From Campylobacteraceae bacterium (GTDB taxonomy: Bacteria; Campylobacterota; Campylobacteria; Campylobacterales; Campylobacteraceae): a DNA stretch of 15,677 bases. Made by a program: the position numbers and the translations under genes. Numbering within the stretch: the first letter of the stretch is position 1; every line of letters starts with the position of its first letter. The notes beneath the pieces were generated by a model that was not told the origin of the DNA, ran no database searches, and saw only the letters and a program-made list of their open reading frames with translations. This document shows positions 15,648-15,677 of this stretch, one piece after another. The DNA lies in NCBI GenBank assembly GCA_031259875.1, contig JAIRKW010000067.1, forward strand, positions 1 to 15,677. The letters run 5' to 3'.

Positions 15648-15677
15648 GTTGAACCGATACAGATACTGTATTGAAAC
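15648..15677 (+). CRISPR. Possible first CRISPR repeat, at the right window edge
   Basis: The last 30 bases begin with GTTGAACC and end with ATTGAAAC. The 3' octamer ATTGAAAC is the classic 5' handle of crRNAs from many type I-B and type III arrays. Length 30, first base G and last base C also fit. Inside, ATACAG (15657-15662) and CTGTAT (15666-15671) pair across the triloop ATA, and the stem extends by a G-U and a C-G pair to 8 bp. The orientation is consistent: the AT-rich gene-free region lies on the leader side. I recall that Campylobacter fetus-type I-B repeats also have 30 nt and end in TTGAAAC. Only one copy is visible and no cas gene is in the window, so chance resemblance or another kind of element end is possible. 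Confidence 0.45.

Overview
The window looks like chromosomal DNA from a member of the Campylobacterota, most likely a Campylobacter relative. The DNA is AT-rich with tightly packed operons. A periplasmic thioredoxin-like gene sits directly before clpS-clpA, an order I recall from Campylobacter jejuni. A lipoprotein cluster combines COG3014, YcfL and LpoB-like proteins. The tripartite efflux pump reads as CmeABC-like. The species cannot be named from the sequence alone.

The left third (1-3365) is a leftward operon of five genes. Read in its own direction it holds a COG3014 lipoprotein, a YcfL/DUF1425 lipoprotein, an LpoB-like lipoprotein (a possible penicillin-binding-protein activator), an exported cyclophilin-like fold protein, and a membrane protein cut off by the left edge. 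Gaps are short (2 to 58 nt) and most genes have a clear ribosome binding site. This looks like a cell-envelope module.

From a divergent intergenic region, the rest of the window reads rightward. First comes a two-gene unit: an AroP/PheP-type amino acid permease, then a multidomain CCA tRNA nucleotidyltransferase (cca) with an HD phosphohydrolase domain. After a gene-free AT-rich stretch of about 270 bp there is a lipoprotein thioredoxin-like protein, the adaptor ClpS and the AAA+ unfoldase ClpA. ClpS feeds N-degron substrates to ClpA, which feeds ClpP (encoded elsewhere).

The third rightward unit (9588-15303) encodes a complete RND multidrug efflux system: a lipidated periplasmic adaptor, an HAE-1 inner-membrane pump and an outer-membrane lipoprotein channel. 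The genes overlap or nearly touch, and no local regulator is visible. A strong hairpin follows the last gene.

The final 330 bases hold no gene and are very AT-rich. The last 30 bases have the shape of a CRISPR repeat: first base G, an internal 8-bp hairpin, and a 3' end ATTGAAAC. The gene-free stretch before it sits where a leader would be. If this reading is right, a CRISPR array begins at the right edge and continues outside the window. Only one repeat copy is visible, so this is a hypothesis.
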